Part shown: positions 7,395 through 17,200 of the stretch, one piece after another | How positions within the stretch are numbered: position 1 is the first letter of the stretch | How the letters are laid out: every line of letters begins with the position of its first letter | Origin: Oscillospiraceae bacterium | GTDB lineage: Bacteria > Bacillota > Clostridia > Oscillospirales > Oscillospiraceae | Assembly: GCA_902767915.1 (NCBI GenBank) | Contig: CACXJE010000001.1 | Location: 62,001-126,000, forward strand | Direction: 5' to 3' | Length of the DNA: 64,000 nt | Position numbers and translations under genes: made by a program | Notes under the pieces: model-generated | Database searches by the model: none | Told to the model about the DNA's origin: nothing | Seen by the model: only the letters and a program-made list of their open reading frames with translations

Positions 7395-8494
7395 AGGCGC
7401 ACCTCCTGCAAATTCGCGTCCCAGGTGAACACCTGAATCCGGTCCGTTTTTTGGGCGGTTTCTGCGTCCACGGAGAGATAATAGCCGTTTTGCTCTCCCA
7501 GGATCTGTCGGAAGGCCTGGATCGAGGTCCCTGTCTGATCTGCGGAGATGACCACCGGCAGGCTCCTGGCAAGATCCTGTTCCGGAATCTCCCGCAGGAA
7601 GTCCGCAAAGGGCTTGAGGACGCTGGCGGTCAGCTTGATCTCCGCAAGGGCCTCGTCCACCGTAGTCTGGTGGCTGATACCGCCGCCGGCCCGGACCCGG
7701 ACCGGATGGGCGGAGAAGCAGCTCCGGCCGTTGGTCTGCAGCGCGACGCTGACACCCCGCCGCAAAAACAGCTGACACAGAGAGGAAGCCAGGCTCAGAA
7801 CGGTTTCCCGCTGGTCTTCGGTGCCGGTTTCCAGATCCAGCAGCAGGATCAGGGCTTCGTCGGTGGTATATTCGTGCTGATTGACCTTCAGCTCGCCGGT
7901 TTTGGCGCTGGCCTTCCAGTTGATGTCCCGCATACTGTCATAGATCTCATATTGCCGGATTCCCCGAAGCTGGAAGGGATCCTCCAGAGACAGCCGACGG
8001 GTCAGAACCGTGCCCAGCATGCTCCGGAAGGGCAGGGCCAGCTTGGTGGCAGGGATCTTCTCGGGGTAGACCGTGAGCTGCGTGACGCTGTCAACGGACA
8101 GCTTGCCCCGGAAGGTGGCAAACAGGTCTCCCGCGCTGAGCACGATATCCGAAAGGGCATAGATTCCCCGGGGCAGGCCTTCGATCCGGGTCTGGTTCCG
8201 GACTGCCCGTCTCGGAGGCAGGGCCAGCTTGATTTTCACCCGCTTGCGCTTTCCGCCGGTCTCCGTCAGGACCAGAAAGTTCCGGGCCAGCACGTATTCA
8301 TAGGAAAAGACCGGCAGAGGCAGAAGCTTTCGATTCTCGATCCGCTCGGTGACTACAACCGGCTCCCCTGCCTCAATGGCGGAGGAGGCAAAGCTGATCC
8401 GCAGCAGCAGCTTTCTGCTCCAGAACTTCATATAAATGCCCCTCTGCAGCAACACCAAGAGTGCAGCCGCGAGAAATATCCACAGGATCAGCAA
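7391..8494 (-). CDS. DUF58 domain-containing protein
   Basis: 367-residue protein with one or two N-terminal membrane segments, a beta-rich middle, and the DUF58 signature around residues 170-200 (LEDPFQLRGIRQYEIYDSMRDI then NWKASAKTGEL), followed by a von Willebrand A-like region starting ALILLLDLETG. DUF58 proteins are routinely encoded next to MoxR ATPases and are thought to be their partner or substrate at the membrane. The start is a TTG at 8494, placed after AAGGGAGG (8509-8502); the first internal ATG would remove the membrane anchor. Confidence 0.88.
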   Translation of the reverse strand: MLILWIFLAAALLVLLQRGIYMKFWSRKLLLRISFASSAIEAGEPVVVTERIENRKLLPLPVFSYEYVLARNFLVLTETGGKRKRVKIKLALPPRRAVRNQTRIEGLPRGIYALSDIVLSAGDLFATFRGKLSVDSVTQLTVYPEKIPATKLALPFRSMLGTVLTRRLSLEDPFQLRGIRQYEIYDSMRDINWKASAKTGELKVNQHEYTTDEALILLLDLETGTEDQRETVLSLASSLCQLFLRRGVSVALQTNGRSCFSAHPVRVRAGGGISHQTTVDEALAEIKLTASVLKPFADFLREIPEQDLARSLPVVISADQTGTSIQAFRQILGEQNGYYLSVDAETAQKTDRIQVFTWDANLQEVRL

Positions 8495-8554
8495 GGTTCC
8501 GCCTCCCTTCCGCAGACTTTGACAGAGCGCAGGACGCTCCGAAGCTTTCCCATC

Positions 8555-9511
8555 TTACGCCTTCTCCCACTTCTCCGTGGGGACCTGAACCTTTTCGAGA
8601 ATTCCCCGGATCAGGTTCTCGCCGCTGCGGCGGTCCGCTGCGCCGTGCTCCAGAGTGATTCGGTGCGCCAGCACAGGAACCGCCAGGGCTTTGACGTCCT
8701 CGGGGATCACAAAGGCTCTGCCGTGGAGCATGGCGTAGGCTCTGGCCGCATTCAGCAGCGCCAGAGAGCCTCTGGGGCTCACGCCCAGCACCGTGGAGCC
8801 CGCGGCTCTGGTGGCCTGGACCAGGTCCGCGATATAGCCCAGCAGCACCGGATGTACATAGATGGAGGTGCGCAGCTGCTGGAGCTGGATCAGCTCCTGC
8901 TTCGTGCAGACCGGTTCCAGCTCCGTCAGCGGATTCTGCACCAGGAAACGGTTCATGATGGCGATCTCCTCCGCCCGATCCGGCAGGCCCATGGAGAGCA
9001 TCATAAAGAACCGGTCCAGCTGGGCCTCCGGCAGCGGGAAGGTGCCTGCCGTTTCGATGGGGTTCTGGGTGGCAATTACCAGGAAGGGGGCTTCCAGGGT
9101 CCGGGTGACGCCGTCGATGGTGACCTGCCGCTCCTCCATGCACTCCAGAAGACTGGACTGGGTCCGGGGGGTGGCGCGGTTGATCTCATCGGCCAGCAGA
9201 ATGTTGCAGAACACGGGGCCCGCCCGGAAGACAAAGGCCGCCTCCTTCTGGTTATAGTAGTTGAGACCGGTGACGTCGGAGGGCAGCAGGTCCGGGGTGA
9301 ACTGGATCCGCCGGAATTCTCCGCTCAGAGATTTGGACAGGGATTTGGCCAGCATGGTTTTGCCGGTGCCAGGGACGTCCTCCAGCAGGACGTGGCCGCC
9401 GCAGCAGAGGGCTGTCAGCAGCAGCTCGATCTGCTCCTGCTTGCCCACGATGACCTTGCCGATATTTTCCTGGATTGCCGAAAGAATCTCGGCAGCACGC
9501 TTCAGTTCCAT
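8555..9511 (-). CDS. MoxR-family AAA+ ATPase
   Basis: 318-residue AAA+ ATPase of the MoxR class, a chaperone-like ATPase that acts on metalloenzymes or envelope proteins through VWA-domain partners. Walker A is EDVPGTGKTMLAKSL (about residues 45-59), Walker B LLADEINRATPRTQ (about 105-118), sensor 1 FLVIATQNPIE (about 146-156) with the MoxR-typical TQNP. The ATG at 9511 follows GGAGG at five bases; an upstream TTG overlaps that site and is unlikely. It heads the run MoxR, DUF58, DUF4129-like protein. Confidence 0.93.
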   Translation of the reverse strand: MELKRAAEILSAIQENIGKVIVGKQEQIELLLTALCCGGHVLLEDVPGTGKTMLAKSLSKSLSGEFRRIQFTPDLLPSDVTGLNYYNQKEAAFVFRAGPVFCNILLADEINRATPRTQSSLLECMEERQVTIDGVTRTLEAPFLVIATQNPIETAGTFPLPEAQLDRFFMMLSMGLPDRAEEIAIMNRFLVQNPLTELEPVCTKQELIQLQQLRTSIYVHPVLLGYIADLVQATRAAGSTVLGVSPRGSLALLNAARAYAMLHGRAFVIPEDVKALAVPVLAHRITLEHGAADRRSGENLIRGILEKVQVPTEKWEKA

Positions 9512-9583
9512 AGTTACCTCCAAAAACGGTTTGGTTTGCGATTGTCAAAGATAAATGTATGATTTCAGGATTTCGTTACACCT

Positions 9584-10039
9584 TTATTCGGCAAAAACCA
9601 GGTCCTCCAGAATCCGGGCGAATCGCTCCAGACCGACCCGATCCTCCTCGGTGAACCGGTTCACCTCCGGGCTGTCGATATCCAGCACGGCTGTCACGCC
9701 GGCTTTGTCATGGAGGGGGATCACGATCTCGGAATTGGAGGCGCAGTCACAGGCGATATGGCCCCGGAAGGCATGGACGTCCGCCACCACCAGTGTGCGG
9801 TCCTCCTTTGCGGCCGTGCCGCAGACGCCCCGACCCAGAGGAATCTCTATACAGGCAGGCTTGCCCTGGAAGGGCCCCAGCACCAGCTTGCCGCCCTCCA
9901 GCGTATAGAACCCGGCCCAATTCAGCCGGTCCAGGGTGGAATAAATCAGGGCCGAGGCATTGGCCAGCTTGGCAATCCGGTGGGGATTGTTCTCGCTGAG
10001 GGCCTGCAGCTGCTCGCAGAGAAGAGAATAATCGGTCAT
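9584..10039 (-). CDS. msrC: Free methionine-(R)-sulfoxide reductase (GAF domain)
   Basis: 151-residue GAF-domain enzyme that reduces free L-methionine-(R)-sulfoxide with thioredoxin. The family's conserved NWAGFY (about residues 40-45), GPFQGKPACIEI (about 55-66), RGVCGTAA (about 69-76) and DVHAFRGHIACDCASNSEIV (about 87-106) are all present, including the catalytic and resolving cysteines in VCG and IAC. Length is normal for the family. It follows the YibE/F gene by 12 bases and so is probably co-transcribed. Confidence 0.9.
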   Translation of the reverse strand: MTDYSLLCEQLQALSENNPHRIAKLANASALIYSTLDRLNWAGFYTLEGGKLVLGPFQGKPACIEIPLGRGVCGTAAKEDRTLVVADVHAFRGHIACDCASNSEIVIPLHDKAGVTAVLDIDSPEVNRFTEEDRVGLERFARILEDLVFAE

Positions 10040-10051
10040 GTTTTTCTCCTT

Positions 10052-11218
10052 TCATTTGCTCCGGTTCCGGCTGTGCAGCAGGCTTCCCACAAGGGAAACC
10101 AGGGGGACCGTCAGAACGATGCCCATGCTGCCGGCAAGGGATTGCACAATTTCCATTATGATTGTATTTTCATTGATCAGGCGGTAATAGGCCACGTCGT
10201 AGGCGTAGATGAGGATCATGGCGTTCAGGCTGGTGCCCGCAAAGGCCAGGATCAGGGTGTTGGCCATGGTGCCCATGGCGTCCCGGCCCACCCGCATGCC
10301 GGAGCGGAACAGGTCCCTTCTGCCATAGCCCGGATTGGCCGCGTGGACCTCCCGGATCGCAGAGGAGACGCTCATGGACACGTCCATGACCGCGCCCTCC
10401 GCCGCCAGCATGACGCCGCAGACAAACAGGGGTGCAATTTTGAGGCCGTTCTCGGTGACGCCTCTTTGGAACATCTCCGGGGCCTCCGGCATATTGAGGC
10501 CGCTCAGATGCATCAACGCTCCCGCAGCCCAGGCCAACAAGCCCGCCGCAGCCACGCCCCCGAAGGAGCCCACGATCGCGGTGAGGGTCTTTTTCCCGAA
10601 GCCGCCGATCAGCACGAAGCTGACCGTCATGGTGAGCGCAACGATCAGAAGGGTGGCAGGAACAGGACGCCAGCCCCGCTGGGTCAGCAGCGGCACCAGC
10701 ACAAACAGGACCCCCAGCACGGTAAAGCCCAGGCCGAAAACCGCCGAGATCCCCTGCTTGCCCCCCACCAGGATCAGCGTCACCACAAACAGGATAACAA
10801 AGATCCAGATCCAGAGGCTTCGGCTGTAGGAGTGGACCGAAACCCGATACTCTCCCAGGTCGGTGGTGTCGATCCGGGCGATCAGCTCCCCGCCCTTTTC
10901 GGCGTAAACGCTGTAAGAAGTGCCGCCGGACAAATGGTTGACAATTTGCAGCTGGTCGCCGGCATAGCGGCCCGTCAGAATCTCCACCAGCAGGGTCTGC
11001 TCCCCCACCAGCTGATTTTCCCGGTTCGGATCCGGCTGGACCTGCTCCTCCAAAATCTCCAGGACCCTGACCTTTTCATATTCCTTTCCGGCAGCAGAGC
11101 TGGCCTCCCAGCGCTGTTTGCCCCGGATCGCATAGAAGTGCAGGCCCAGCAGCAGGGCAAAGGCCAGCAGCGCCATGCCGCAGCGCAGCAGCAGATCTTT
11201 TTTCTTGGACAGCTTCAT
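10052..11218 (-). CDS. YibE/F family membrane protein
   Basis: 388-residue polytopic membrane protein of the YibE/F family, a permease-like family of unproven substrate. An N-terminal membrane helix is followed by an extracytoplasmic beta-rich part (about residues 40-125, VRVLEILEEQVQPDPNREN onward) and about seven or eight transmembrane helices. Characteristic glycine-rich loops such as VGGKQGISAVFGLGFTVLG and the ANTLILAFAGTSLNAMILIY segment near 320-340 support the call. The ATG at 11218 follows AAGGGGA. It lies 60 bases downstream of the giant SLH protein gene, with a strong hairpin between them. Confidence 0.85.
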   Translation of the reverse strand: MKLSKKKDLLLRCGMALLAFALLLGLHFYAIRGKQRWEASSAAGKEYEKVRVLEILEEQVQPDPNRENQLVGEQTLLVEILTGRYAGDQLQIVNHLSGGTSYSVYAEKGGELIARIDTTDLGEYRVSVHSYSRSLWIWIFVILFVVTLILVGGKQGISAVFGLGFTVLGVLFVLVPLLTQRGWRPVPATLLIVALTMTVSFVLIGGFGKKTLTAIVGSFGGVAAAGLLAWAAGALMHLSGLNMPEAPEMFQRGVTENGLKIAPLFVCGVMLAAEGAVMDVSMSVSSAIREVHAANPGYGRRDLFRSGMRVGRDAMGTMANTLILAFAGTSLNAMILIYAYDVAYYRLINENTIIMEIVQSLAGSMGIVLTVPLVSLVGSLLHSRNRSK

Positions 11219-11233
11219 TTCTGTTCCCCTTTT

Positions 11234-11263
11234 CGCCCGCCGCGGGTCCCCCCGCGCCGGGCG
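11234..11263. repeat. GC-rich inverted repeat between the SLH protein gene and yibE/F gene
   Basis: Arms of 13 bases (CGCCCG-C-CGCGGG and CCCGCG-C-CGGGCG) pair completely except for one C-C mismatch around a TCCC loop. There is no T run after it on the minus strand, so it is not a standard terminator. It could act as an mRNA-end stabiliser or attenuator between the two genes. Confidence 0.7.
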
Positions 11264-11277
11264 TTTACAGTTGTTGA

Positions 11278-14200
11278 TCAGTCTCCCAGCAGTTTGTAGA
11301 GGAAGGTCACCACCTGGGCTCTGGTACAGGGCTTGCCCACGCCGAAGGTGTCGTCGCTCGTGCCGCCGGTGATGCCGTTTTCCAGGGCCCAAAGGACCGC
11401 GTTGTAGTAGTACTTGCCGGCCTTAACATCCCGGAAGGGATTGTTTGCGGCCTCCGGCTCGGGGGCGCCGGCTGCCTTCCACAGGAAGGTCACAACCTGC
11501 TCCCGGGTGCAGCTCTGGCCCACGCCGAAGCGGGTTCCGTCACCCACGCCGCCGGTAATATCGTTTTCTACAGCCCACATCACCGCGTCATAGTAGTATT
11601 TCCCTGTCTTCACGTCGGAGAAGGGGCTGCTATCCTGATGGTGCTCCGGCTTTTCAAAGGCCGCGTAAAGGAAGGTCACGATCTGTTCCCGGGTGCAGGT
11701 CTTCTTCGGGCTGAAGGTGGTGTCGCTGGTGCCGCCGGTAATGCCCAGGGATACGGCCCAGTCAATGGGCTTATGGGCCCAATTGTCCACGGCAGGCATA
11801 TCCGTAAAGTGCTTACCCGGGCAGGCTTCTCCGCCGTCGCAGAGCTCCCAGGGCTTCCACTCCCCTTCCTGAATCAGAAGGATTTCGTCGCAATCCCGGA
11901 CCCGCAGGCAGCAGGCGGAGGTTTCCTGGCCGGTCTCCGGGTGCATGTAGCACAGGCCCACCGCGGACACCTCGTTGCCGGGCCTGCAGAAGGCCGCCAG
12001 CTCGTTCAGGCCGGTGGTGCCCGAATAGATGTAGCCGTCGATGAACACCGTGGCAACCCCGCCCGCGGCATCTCTGAGCCGCAGCTGGGTCACAGCCGTC
12101 CCCTGGAGGCTCACCTCTGTGATCACGCCTTGTGTCCGGACCAGGCGGCCGCCGTTGGCAGCGTAGTCCATAGCCTCGGCGCAGGACAGATCCGTCGGCT
12201 CGATCAGATTCAGATTCTCTCCCTCCAGAAGCTTCCAGCGCAGAACCTGGATCTCCCGGTCGTCCTGGTATTCGTCCACATAGCCCACGATCTGCAGCTT
12301 CGCGCCCCGGGGAATCCCCAATTCGGCAAAGGGATACACGGTAACGCCGCCGGTCTCGTCCTGGAGGTAGATAGTGTCAAAGAATTTCGTCTTGTCGTTG
12401 TCGGTGCCGTTGGTGACCCAGCCCTCGATGCAGAACACCTCTCCCAGGTCTCCCCTGCGCATCTCCGCAATGGGCGTCACCGGCAGCTCCTCTGCCACAG
12501 CGTCCAGGATATTCCCCATCAACACCGCGTTCAGCTTCCGGTCGTGCTCGTCGGTCTCCATATTGTAGTCCGAGAAGAAGGGTGCGCCGCAGAGGAAGAG
12601 ATTGCCGCCGGCCTTTGTGGGCTGCACCGCGGCCATCACCACGCTGCCCTGGGGCACCAGGACCGCGTTGGTGCCGGAATAGCCGGTATCGGTCTTGGTG
12701 TCGATGGTATAGGTCTCCGCATTGCCGCCAACCAGGACGGAGGCTTCCTCCACCCGGTCGTTGGCTGCGTTCCCGCTCAGATCCAGGGAGCAGCCGGAAT
12801 AGACGGAGAAGGTCATCCCTTCCTCCGCGCCGGCCAGCCAGGCAGAATCCGCCGCGAAGCTCCCCAGCTCCAGATTATAGATTGTTTCATTCTTCTCGTT
12901 CAGCTCCACCGCCTCGTCGGAGCGGAAGCGGACGGTGGCGCCCAGGGCTGCAAGCAGCTTGTTCAGCTCCGTATGGGTCTGGCAGGCCGTGGTGTCGTTG
13001 TAGTCCGCACTGCCGCAGATCACCACGGTGCCGCCCTTGGCGGCGTATTCCGCCACAGCCGCCAGGAATTCCGGCTCAAAGTGGCTGGTCTGATATTGAT
13101 CCTTGGTGCGTCTGGCCGGTGCGGAGATCACCAGCAGCTGGCAATCGTCCAGCATGGCCGGGGTAATCTGATCCGTCACAACCGTGACCTTGGCAAAATG
13201 ATCCGCCCCCAGCTCCGCCAGACGGGTGGTGTTGCCAGACCAGGCACCGGTCACATAGTCGTTAAAATGGGTGCCGTCCACGATCACGTTGGAGGCCATG
13301 GTGTCGGGCAGATAGTTCAGATGCAGCACGCCGTTGTACTGCTTCTCGGTGCCCTGATAGACGCCCTTGACCGAGGCGTTCAGCACCACAGCGCCCACGC
13401 CCTCCCAGGTGAAATCGAACCAATAGCGGATGACGCCGCCGGCGGGCAGCACCGTCAGATCGTTGGCAGCCAGGTCCACGGTGTGGACGATCTCATCGTT
13501 CACGGTGAACTCAATGGACCGGATCTCCAGATCGGCAGCCTCATCATTGTGCATGGAGAAGGTGATTTCCGTGGGCTCGCCCCGGATGGGAAGCTCGGTA
13601 TCCGCATAGAAATCCCGGACGCCGATGGCCTCCACGGCGCCGATCCACACCGGCGCCGTCACCGCGATATCACGGTCCGCCTCGGTAACGCGCAGATAGT
13701 AGTAGGAATAGCTGGCCGGCAGCTCGAACTCCACCGTGGCGCCGGTGACCGGCACGGTCTTGGAGGCGGCCACCAGGCCGCCGTTGACGATCACCTCCAC
13801 CTTGCAGCTGCCGGAATCCGTGGGATCGGAAATCTCCGCCCGCAGCAGCACAGAGGCGTCCACGTCGTCCTCGGTGAGGATCGTGCCCATCTCATAGGAA
13901 TTCAGCGTGTAATAGATATGCAGGTCGCTGTCCTCAGAGGCGTAGACCCGGCGGTTGCGGATGGCGTCATAGATGTTGTCCCGGGTGAGGCTGTCCGCCA
14001 TAACCACGGATCGGGCCGTGTTGGCGTCGCCCCAGGCGCCCTTGTGGTTGTCCTGGTTGTTGGTGGGCGCCAGGTGCCAGCCCAGATCCAGGGCTCGGGT
14101 GTACTCCTCATAGGAGGGGAAATAACCGCTGGAGCCGATGGCGCCCTCTCCGTTGCCCACCTCGATCAGGGTGATGAGCGCGTCAATATCCGGATCGTAA

Positions 14201-17200
14201 TAGGCGTAGTCCTGGAAGGTGCCGAAGGTGGTGCCGGGATGGTTGAACTGGGACAGGGAGTTGGTGTCGCTCTTCAGGGCGGAATAGTAGTTGGTCAGCG
14301 CCGTGGAGAAGCTGGAGAACTCCGCCTGGGTCCGGGACTGGAAGCCCGCGGTGTTGTAGGTGTTGATGTGACCCAGGCCGTTGGACCAGGTCATTTCGTA
14401 GCCGTAAAGGCAGACGAAGGACTCCGACGTGAACTGATCTGCCAGCGCATGGCCGCTGACCCACTTGGAGGACATGGAGCCGTCGTAGATGCTGGCTGCC
14501 GTGTCGTTGTCGAAGGCGTTGGAATGATCTGTCACCGCCAGAAAGTCCAGGTTGTCCACCTCGGTGGAAGCGTGCCGGAAGGCCTCCTCGCAGGAGCCGG
14601 CGCCGTCGGAATAGTTGGTGTGGGAATGGAGCTGGCCGAAGTAGAGATTGTAGGCGGCGTTCTGCCGCAGGGTAAAGCTCAGCGCTGTGACCGGGCTGGA
14701 GAGCCAGCCGGTCTTGACGCCCATGACCAGGATGCTGCAGCCGTTTTCCAGAAGTGCCCGGCTCAGAACCGGACGGTTTTCCGGATCATAGGTCTGCCAG
14801 GTGGCGCCATTGTCGGCGGACCAGCGGATCTCAGCGCCATCCGTGGCGCAGGTCAGCTTCAGCTGGGTATCCTCCGCCACGGCGCCGCCGTTGGGGGCAG
14901 CCTTGACGGGGCTGACCTGGGACTGGGTGTAGTAGTAGTGGGTACGGACGGAGGGATAAAGCCCCGTCTTTTCCGCCCAGACCGTCAGCAGGGCCGGGAA
15001 GCTCTGCAGGACCGGCGGGTTGGCCTCGGAATACGTCAGCACAGTCTTGCCCAGGTCGAAGGAATAGCGGATCACAGCCCCCTCCGTATCGCAGGAAAGG
15101 GTCAGCGTCTGACCGGCAGGCGCCGTGTTTTCCACGTCCACCCGGACCCAATCGGTGATCTCCGGGGCGATCATGGGGCAGCCGGTCAGCAGCACCGTAT
15201 CCATCCGGACCGACGCGGAGCTGCCCACGCCCCCGTCCTTGCCGTCCGCCCGCTCCTGGGAGGCGTAAAGGCGGATATAGAGAGTCTCGGCGTTTTCGGC
15301 TTGGGCGGGGACCTCCAGCCGGATCTCCTCGTATTGACCGGCCACCTCCATGGGGATCTTTCCGCCGGTGATCTCCCCCTCGCCGGAGACCTCATAGGTG
15401 GAGCCGCCGGAACCGTAGCCGGTGTAGGCATAGCTGTAGCTGCCCTTGTCGAACAGCAGCCAGTTCTCCCCGTCTGTGGAAAATTTTGCGGCAAAGTCCT
15501 TGGGGCCGGACCCGGAGACCCGGAGCCGGAAGCTCAGGTCAAGATCCGCGTACTTGGCTGTGGAAACCGCCAGCTGGATATAGTCCTCCGAGGAGCCGCT
15601 GCCGATGCAGGGCTTGCTGGAGCCCATATAGTAGTTGGTGGAGTTGGTGGAGGAGGTGGAGAAGCCGGGGCTGACGTTTTCGCCGGCCACCACGGTGGTC
15701 AGCTTTGCCCCGCCGTCCATTCGGTCGTTATCGGAGATCAGGTCGCCGTACACATGGAGGGCCCCTTGATAATCGGCGTTGCCGCCCCACCGGGCCAGCA
15801 CCCGGCGGTCACTCTCCCGGGTGGTGAAGCCGGAGGTCTGGGCGGCCTCCTCCGGCGCAGGCACATAAACGTCGTCCTCGGAATAGGGATCCGGCAGGCT
15901 CCAGTCGTCGGGATAGGACGGCGCTGCGGGATCCGGCTGCCGGGCAGAGGAATCCACCACGCCGTTGATGCCGATGTTGTTGATGCGGTTGTTGCCGCCG
16001 TTCTTGATGGTATCTCCCTTCACCGAGGCATCGCTTGCCACCACGGCCCGGATCACCAGGTTGGGGCTTTGGGCCTCATCCGGCAGCTGGGTCACGTAGC
16101 TTTTGAAGGTGCCGGTGACAGAGAAGGTAGCAAACTCGATCCAGGTCTGACCCAGGTCCTTGGAGTACCGCAGGGAGAAGTCCCTGGGGCCCGTGGAGGA
16201 GGAGGCCATCTTGATCTGGAAGGTCATATCGGTGCAGCCGGTGGTGTTGGCCACGAACTGCCAATAGGCGCCGACGGTCCAGCCGGTCTGCACCAGGGCG
16301 CCGGAGCCGTAGCTGATAAAGGCCCCAGTCACATGGGTCAGGGTGCCCCAGCCCAGGCTGGCCGCTGCAGGCAGGTTGGCAGAGCCGGAGAACTCCCATT
16401 GGACGATGGGGTCTCCCACCACGTCGGCGTTCACAAAGCCGGAGCCGCCGCCGGGATTCGGATCCTCCCCGGGCTCCGTATTCCCCCAGCCCTCGGGCCA
16501 GGTGGGAGCGGCGGGATTTTCCAGTCTGCCCGTTCCGATCCGGCCGGTCAGGCTGATGTTGTTGATCTTGCTGGTGCCGCTGCCGCTGATCTCTGCCCCG
16601 TCGCCCTTGCAGGCGGCGTTGTCGGTGACCCGGAACCGGACCATCAGATTTTGACTCTGGGCACCGTCCGGCAGAGAGAAGGTCTGCCGCTGGAGGGCGC
16701 CGGTATTGGCAATGGTATAAGCGCCGAAGCCGGTCCAGGTCCCACCGTTGTCCAGGGAATATTCCGCGGCAAAATTGGCAGGTCCGGTGCCGGAGGAGAG
16801 TACGTCCGCCGAAAGCTCCATGCCGGTGCAGCCGCTGGTGTTGAAGATCATCAGCCAGCAATCATCCACGCTCCACTGATTGATGCTCAAGGCGGAGGTG
16901 GAGTAGGCCATGGTGCCGTCCTGGGAGGCCCCCAGCCAGCCCCAGCCCTCTGTTGCGGCGGCAGGCAGAGCCGTGACCCCCGTAAAGGTGAAGGCCCCGA
17001 GGGTCTCCACGCCTTCTGCAGAGCCGGAAACGGTGATCTTGCCCAGGCGGTTGGTGCCGCCGGTGGCCACGGTGCCGCCGGCAATGCTGACTGCGTCGGT
17101 GGGGTGCAGGCGGATCCGCAGATCCTCACAGGCCGCGTCTGCAGGCAGGTCCAGGCTCACCGAGGCGTAGGAGGCCGTAACGGTATAGGCGCCGAATGCC

